Part shown: positions 20,310-25,423 of the stretch, piece by piece
How the letters are laid out: each line of letters starts with the position of its first letter
How positions within the stretch are numbered: the stretch's first letter is position 1
Assembly (NCBI GenBank): GCA_003427395.1
Contig: BFEA01000010.1
Coordinates: 698,225 to 723,647 of the forward strand
DNA length: 25,423 nt
Origin: Chara braunii
Taxonomy: Eukaryota; Streptophyta; Charophyceae; Charales; Characeae
Reading direction: 5' to 3'
Notes under the pieces: model-generated
Databases searched by the model: none
What the model was told of the DNA's origin: nothing
Seen by the model: only the letters and a program-made list of their open reading frames with translations
Made by a program: the position numbers and the translations under genes

Positions 20310-23027
20310 GTGAAAATGCCGTCGGAGATAGAGGGAGTAGTTGCCAAGTACCCTGATCTATTTGAAGAGCCGACAGGGGTTGTAGAGAGGGAGGTCGTCC
20401 ACGCGATAGAGATTATCCCAAGGTCCAGCATCCCGAAGGGTAGGATCTATCGGATGTCTCCAGGCGAGCTCGAAGAGCTTCGCCGACAGCTCAAGGAACT
20501 CGTAGAGAAGGGTTGGATCAGACCGAGTGTCTCTCCTTAACACTTAGGATGTGCAGGGGCCTCAATGCCATCACTATCAAGAACAGAGAGCCCCTACCGC
20601 GCATCGATGGTTTGCTTGATAGAGTGCAATCAGATTGCAATCCGGCCTGAGGATCAACACAAAACCGCATTTCAGACCAGGTACGGTCTGTACGAGTTTG
20701 TGGTGATGCCTTTCGGCCTTTGCAATGCTCCTAGCACCTTTCAACACGCTATGAATCGGATATTCCATGACTACTTGGATAAGTTTGTCATCGTGTACCT
20801 CGATGACATACTTATTTTTAGTAAGACTGTCGAGGAGCACGTTGCACACTTGGACAAAGTCCTTAGACTCCTGCGACAGCACAAGTTCAAGATCAACAGT
20901 GAGAAGTGCGAGTTTGGCCACACCTGTGTCTTGTACTTGGGCCATGAGATTTCCGCGGAAGGGTTGAAGCCCGATGACGCGAAGGTGGCCAGCATTCGTG
21001 ACTGGCCGCATCCTCAGTCTGTGGCTGAGATGAGATCATTCTTAGGGACCGACTACTATCGCAACTTCGTGGAGAACTATAGCATAGTTGCCGCCCCTTT
21101 GACTGATCTGACCCGCCTTGACACCCCATGGGAGTGGACTGAGAGATGCGAGGCTGCTTTCAGACATCTGAAGCCTGCGTTGACGCATTACGAAGTCTTG
21201 AAACTTCCTGATCCTGACAAGGCATTTATAGTGACTACGGATGCTAGCCAATATGGCATAGGCGCCGTACTTGCACAACAGGAGGGGAAAATTTTGAGGC
21301 CAGTAGAGTACATGTCCAAAAAGATGCCCTCTCAGAAGTTGGGTAAGTCCACCTATGAGAAGGAACTCTATGCGGTTTACAAGGCTCTGACCCATTGGAG
21401 GCACTACCTCCTTGGGAGATTCTTCATCCTCAGGACTGATCATCAGACCCTGAGATGGATGAGAACTCAGCCGATACTCTTTGATGCTCTCGAGCGTTGG
21501 ATCGAAGTCATTGAGCAATATGACTTCAAGCCCCAGTACATCAAGGGCGAGTACAACAAGGTTGTTGATGCCTTGCCGCGTAGACCAGATTTCTCTGGTG
21601 CGCTGATCACTGAGTTTGGGCTTGCGGACAGTGTTACTCAGTCCATGGTGGAAGCCTATCGTGAGGATCCATTCATGTCTAAGATCATCCGCAGACTCGA
21701 AGCGAAGGACAAAGTGACTTCTGTCGAGTTTGAGTTGGTCAACGACTTGCTGTTCCTCGATAAGGCTGGGAATAAACGTTTGTGTGCTCCGAATAGCGAG
21801 TCTTTGCGTAGTTTGTTTTTAGGAGAGTGCCATGATGCCACCGGCCATTTTGGGTACAAGAACATCGCAGCCAATCTGCTGCAGCGGTTCTGGTGGCCCA
21901 CATTGATGAGAGATGCTAAGTTGTACGTGGATACTTGTCATGTCTATCAGAGGGACAAGCCACGTACTCAGGCTCCTCTTGGGCTGCTGAAGCCCCTTCC
22001 GATTCCGGAAAGGCCTGGTGAGAGCCTGTCCATGGACTTCATGGATACGCTGGTCACCAGCAACAGTGGAATGCGCTACATCTACGTCATTGTGGATAGG
22101 TTTAGTAAGTTTGCTAGATTAGTTGCAATGCCGGCAACAACTAAAACGAAGTATGTGATTAAGATGTTTAAAGAGAATTGGGTTAGAGATTTTGGATTAC
22201 CCAAGTCCATAGTGAAAGAGATGTCAGATTCACAAGTGAGTTGTGGAAAGCAGCAGCTGCAGAGATGGCACTGCAGAGCTGGCACGCAACTGCAGATGAC
22301 ATCAGGCAATCATCCTGAGGCAAACAGGCAGGTTGAACAAATGCATCGCGCTGTACAACACGTGCCAAGGCACTACATCAAGCCAAATCAGGTAGATTGG
22401 GATGAGATACTTGCTCTCGTCGCAAGTTTGTACAATAACGCTGTGCACAGCGCAACCGGACTCATTCCTAACAGCCTGCTACTGACCTTCAGACCCCAAC
22501 TGCCTTTAGACTTCCTACTACCTGACAATCAGCCAACCGCTGCACTTGGAACTTTAGAGTTTGCTTATCGGTATGAGCAGCTGATGCAACAGGCTGCTGA
22601 ACAGATGCACAAGGCACAGGCGGCGATGATAGAGTCTGAGAGCAAACATCGCCGCACCTCTACGCTTCAGGTAGGAGAAAGAGTCTGGGTCAAGTCCTCA
22701 GAACTGAGACAGGAGCACGGAATCTCCCGCAAGCTCATGCCACAGTACTTTGGACCATGGGAGACTCTGGATGTTGTCGGGGGTGAACCAGATGGGCCGT
22801 CTTATGTTGTTCGCATCCCTGGTCACTTACACACTTACCCTGTTTTCCACGCTTTAAAGCTTGCACCTTTTAAGGAAACAGATCAGTTTCCATCTCGTCG
22901 CTCAATGCTGCCCCCAACCATGGATGGAGAGGTCAACATTAATGATATTGTTGACCACCGAGAAATGCCAGTTTCATTCGGGAGAGCTATTGTCGTCAAC
23001 TTCGGCATTGTAGTATGGGCTAGATAG
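20310..23027 (+). pseudogene. pol: pol: reverse transcriptase, RNase H, integrase, partial chromodomain
   Basis: 20310-20540 encodes the RT N-terminus (VVAKYPDLFEEP, YRMSPGELEELRRQLKELVE, GWIRPSVSP) and ends in TAA. From 20565 an 820-codon frame follows. RT has YLDD at residues 78-81, but the segment with the first catalytic Asp is missing, and 20546-20630 is coding only in another frame (RMCRGLNAITIKNREPLPRI). RNase H keeps D226, E267, D292 and D335. The integrase zinc domain has H423, H428 and C458, with Y461 where Cys is expected. The catalytic core has D491 and E591, with the second Asp lost from this frame. The GPY/F region is QYFGPWETLDVVGG. A chromodomain start (DGEVNINDIVDHRE, near residue 787) runs straight into LTR sequence. 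Frames agree with normal Ty3/gypsy pol length except for these losses. Confidence 0.92.
22980..22986 (+). other. weak polypurine tract candidate
   Basis: GGGAGAG lies 4 bases before the 3' LTR TG. It is short, and the same GAGAG occurs before the 5' LTR, so it may belong to the LTR instead. An alternative tract, CGAGAAA, lies near 22959-22965. Confidence 0.3.
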
Positions 23028-23253
23028 GATCTGCCACATGTAGTCTGGGCGCCGAGTGCCAGATAGGATATCAAGGTTCTTCGTTGATGATGACGGGACT
23101 ATTTCAGCATTGTCAATTATGAACTCTTGGTGTGTTCTTATTAGGTGAATCTCGTGATGCAATGCTGCTGTTGGTTCGAGGTCACGATTATCTGGACTCG
23201 TATGTATGATGTTGTTTGATTGTTGAAGTTCGCTATTGCTCATCTTCCTTGCA
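22991..23253 (+). repeat. 3' LTR
   Basis: TGTCGTCAACTTCGG to CTTCCTTGCA, collinear with the 5' LTR. The pol frame runs 37 bases into it before stopping at 23025-23027, because the chromodomain is cut off just before the LTR. Confidence 0.88.
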
Positions 23254-24150
23254 ATATTCAATGTGTGTCGTAGAATGAATACAATTGAAATAAAGCAGAT
23301 GAGGTCAAAAGGGCTTAGCTTTTCCTAAGGATTGAACCATTTCTATCCCGAAAGACCTTATCCACCTATACCTGTCCAAATGATTCTCAATCTTTATCTC
23401 CTCTGATTTCTTTTCGTCAAAGCTACCATGAGCTCGGGAGATATAAAAATAATTGAAAGCTACTTGCAGTGGACACATCCTCTATCTCTAGGAAGCATCT
23501 GGGGCGGGGGCTCGTTGCTTTAGGAGCCGACCCTGTTATCGACCCAAAGTGGACCGTTCTACCGGGGGGGGGTACTTTACCGATCTGGTGGAGACGGCCC
23601 AACTGCTGAGATCCGAGTTTTGTGCTCGGGCAAGGAGGAGTACCCTAGACCACTTCCTAGAGCGAGAGGCACGCAACACTTCAAGCAATGCCCCTGATCA
23701 AGAATCATATGTAAAGCAGTCTCTCAGCCAAAAAGATTGGGCAGGTGTGGAGATGGGCGTGTCCGTGCCTAATCTTAGGTCGACGGTAGGGTGAAATGAA
23801 TGACTTTGGCAACGCGTTTCATCAAGTCAAAACTAAGGCAACAGATTACCTTATCGGCTGCATCAAAATTATTATTGGTAGTCAACTCTTTGTTGGCGAT
23901 TGTTTGATTGTTTTGTGGTGTTCGACCTGAGATGGTCGGATTGTTTTCGATTTTGTGTTGTTGAATGCATCAAATGATGATTTGGATTCTCCCAGTTATT
24001 ACTTTGGATTGCATGTATATTCTTATCGACTACGGTCAACTCTTTTTTTACGTAATTATGTATAGTTGTTATAAATTTTGTTTGACTGTGCGTCTAAGGG
24101 ACTAGGATTGAGTTGAGGGTTTCACGCTTGGTTGAGACCGTCCTAGTCGA
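23254..24150. other. non-genic stretch
   Basis: No supported gene. An 81-codon plus frame (23549-23794) has no motif. GTTCTACCGGGGGGGGGTAC near 23556-23575 contains a G9 run. The remainder is AT-rich with GGTAGTCAACTC-type words. Confidence 0.4.
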
Positions 24151-24155
24151 CCGAC

Positions 24156-24582
24156 GTACGCTTCGTACTTTGGAGATCAGCGCCCTAAGGGACGGGCGAC
24201 GTTCGGGTTCGCTTGGTGTTCACCAAGCGTATCTATACTACAGCGAACGAGCAAACGCCCTCGGCTGACCTACCTCTGCAATTGCATCTAAAAAGCTTTC
24301 GCACGTGGGTCAGTAGCTCGGTAGGGATACGCCCCTAAGGGTGGTGACAGCCCCTTAGGGAAGGGAAGCTTATGCCCCGCAGGAACCTATTCTGTCGTAG
24401 GGGACCGCGGGATGTACAGTTGGCGTATCCGGCTAGAGCGGCGAAAGAACGACGTGACCGCGGCCGTCTTGGCGGCTCGCAGAATGTTGTGCGTCGTTCC
24501 CAAGTTGTCGTTGCTTATGTTTTGTTTACTCCTGCGTGACATGGTCGGGAGGGCTCTCGCCTTTGCGAAAAAGGCGGGAGCC
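24156..24582. repeat. GC-rich block of consecutive hairpins
   Basis: Perfect or near-perfect stems occur one after another. GTACG/CGTAC is at 24156-24168. CGCCC/GGGCG is at 24181-24198. CGCTTGGTG/CACCAAGCG is at 24210-24229 with only TT between. CCCTAAGGG/CCCTTAGGG is at 24333-24360. GGCTCTCGCCTTT/AAAGGCGGGAGCC is at 24552-24582 with loop GCGAA and one G·U pair. A 68-codon plus frame (24412-24618) overlaps but has no motif. This could be a structured RNA or a hairpin-rich repeat. Confidence 0.5.
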
Positions 24583-24711
24583 GATGCGCTAGACACCGCT
24601 ACCAGTCGCCTTTACTGAGCTTGTAGTCAGGTTGCATGCCATCTATCCAACCACACAACAGGAGGAGGAAGATACATGAGCTCTCTCTCTGTGGCATACT
24701 GTGCACCCACA

Positions 24712-24947
24712 CGGGCCTGCAAGGCCCGACCAGACGGAAATTCAAGGCCCTACAAGCCCTGTGTCGTTTCAGCCTAAGAGCCTGAAAACAAGGGCCTACA
24801 GGCCCTGTATCGTTTCAACCTAAAAGCCTGAAAACGAGGGCCTAAAAGCCCTGTGTCGTTTCAGCCTAAAAGCCTGAAAACGAGGGCCTACAAGCCCTGT
24901 GTCGTTTCAGCCTAAAAGCCTGAAAACGAGGGCCATTTCAGGCCCTC
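24712..24947. repeat. 46-bp tandem array bracketed by perfect hairpins
   Basis: CCCTGTGTCGTTTCAGCCTA-type units recur at 24757, 24803, 24849 and 24895 with an exact 46-bp period. Within each unit GGGC…GCCC and GTTTCAG…CTGAAAAC can each form a stem. The array is preceded by CGGGCCT/AGGCCCG (24712-24728, loop GCA) and closed by GAGGGCC/GGCCCTC (24928-24947, loop ATTTCA). There are no unique spacers, so it is not a CRISPR array. Confidence 0.9.
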
Positions 24948-25423
24948 ATAAAGTCGACCTGCCCTGAAACTTAGGCACCAGACCAGGGTTTTAGCACAGA
25001 CCATTTTTGGCCTGTTTTCAAGACAACCTTTGTTTGAACTTCAACGCCAGGGTCTGGCACGTTTTGGCATTGGCAAGAGCAGCCTCCTGGACGGGCCAGC
25101 ACTATACAAGACCGGCCCGCCCTACAGGCTGCAGGCAGTCGGGAAGTAGTTCATAGGGACTTCCCAAGCACTTCACGTGCAGGAGGCAGGAGGCAGGAGG
25201 CAGTCTTCAGGATTCAGCAGCAGCACTCTGGAGGAGCGCTGCAATAGTAGTAGCATTAGTAGTAGTCTTCAGTGCTGGGCGCTATGAGGAGCTAGAGTAG
25301 CGTTGGAGAGAGATATGGTTGGCGGAGGCCAGGGAGACTTACCTGTGGCGCCATAGCTCCAGCTTCGTCTTCGATGTACCTGCAACAAGGTGCCACCTTC
25401 CCAGGTTAGTACCGGGGGGGGGG
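24948..25423. other. non-genic right end
   Basis: No gene is seen. It includes three 8-bp GGAGGCAG units (25180-25203), AGTAGTAG words near 25245-25265, and a terminal G run after TAGTACC (about 25413-25423), probably an assembly edge. Confidence 0.45.
25180..25203. repeat. 8-bp tandem repeat
   Basis: CAGGAGG is repeated three times in a row with an 8-bp period. Confidence 0.85.

Larger units (their letters stand above)
16681..23253 (+). mobile_element. Ty3/gypsy chromovirus-type LTR retrotransposon, defective
   Basis: Order on the plus strand: LTR, tRNA-iMet primer-binding site, leader, gag, aspartic protease, reverse transcriptase, RNase H, integrase with GPY/F-like module, start of a chromodomain, LTR. 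This order with RT before integrase is diagnostic of Ty3/gypsy, and the C-terminal chromodomain start marks a chromovirus. Total length is about 6.57 kb, normal for the group. The LTRs (267 and 263 bp) differ by 12 substitutions and one 4-bp indel by hand count. No 5-bp target duplication is seen (GTTGT left, ATATT right). The outer LTR edge is uncertain by about 15 bp because similarity continues to TTCGRGAGAG just outside. Multiple stops, frameshifts and domain losses make it non-autonomous. Confidence 0.93.

Noticed and set aside
19618-20356. Intact protease gene from its 245-codon frame
   Set aside because: The frame is open, but the D-S/T-G active site is missing, and the frame leaves the RT coding frame before its end.
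24412-24618. 68-codon plus-strand frame
   Set aside because: No motif or start context. It lies across a 13-bp hairpin in a hairpin-rich block, and the opposite strand is open as well.
24712-24947. CRISPR array
   Set aside because: Units are contiguous 46-bp tandem repeats with no unique spacers, in eukaryotic DNA.

Overview
This is eukaryotic DNA with very low gene density. It looks like a streptophyte, most likely a charophyte alga of the Chara type. The reasons are a Ty3/gypsy chromovirus polyprotein of the plant/charophyte kind, a primer-binding site that fits plant initiator-Met tRNA, GT...AG-style exon boundaries, many microsatellites and tandem repeats, and no bacterial-style gene packing. 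The Chara assignment rests on the general look of the reverse transcriptase and is an inference. I see no intact protein-coding gene in the window.

Left part (1-5.2 kb). The AT-rich left end hides two decayed minus-strand protein-coding regions that open-reading-frame length alone does not show. Remnant A (about 432-2304) has at least three diverged copies of a module with an F-P-Y-E-like core. Remnant B (about 3826-5131) can be read in one frame across several nonsense codons, with one plausible intron and one frameshift. Between them sits a 1.03-kb element (2660-3690) with terminal inverted repeats, a probable 8-bp target duplication, and a purine/pyrimidine-mirror interior. A 90-bp TTAA-flanked insertion interrupts remnant B in frame.

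Middle part (5.2-16.6 kb). This is a mosaic of tandem duplications (40, 49, about 330, 43, 21, 25, 215 and 104 bp periods), GT/GA microsatellites, a tRNA-like/SINE-like block on the minus strand, many perfect short hairpins, and a second TTAA-flanked element (13213-14080). The second element shares its terminal motif with the small insertion in remnant B and carries a 215-bp satellite. A duplicated exon-like block (6237-6990) is the best hint of a host gene fragment here; I could not identify the protein.

Right part (16.7-23.25 kb). A full-length but dead LTR retrotransposon reads left to right: 5' LTR, primer-binding site, about 1.1-kb leader, gag, protease, reverse transcriptase, RNase H, integrase, truncated chromodomain, 3' LTR. 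It carries in-frame stops, frameshifts, a lost protease active site, a reverse transcriptase without its first catalytic Asp, and an integrase in which the second catalytic Asp lies in another frame. The LTRs differ at 12 positions plus one 4-bp indel by hand alignment (about 4.5%).

Right end (23.25-25.42 kb). No gene is seen. There is a GC-rich hairpin-rich block (24.15-24.6 kb), a 46-bp tandem array bracketed by two perfect hairpins (24712-24947), and poly-G at the end of the window.
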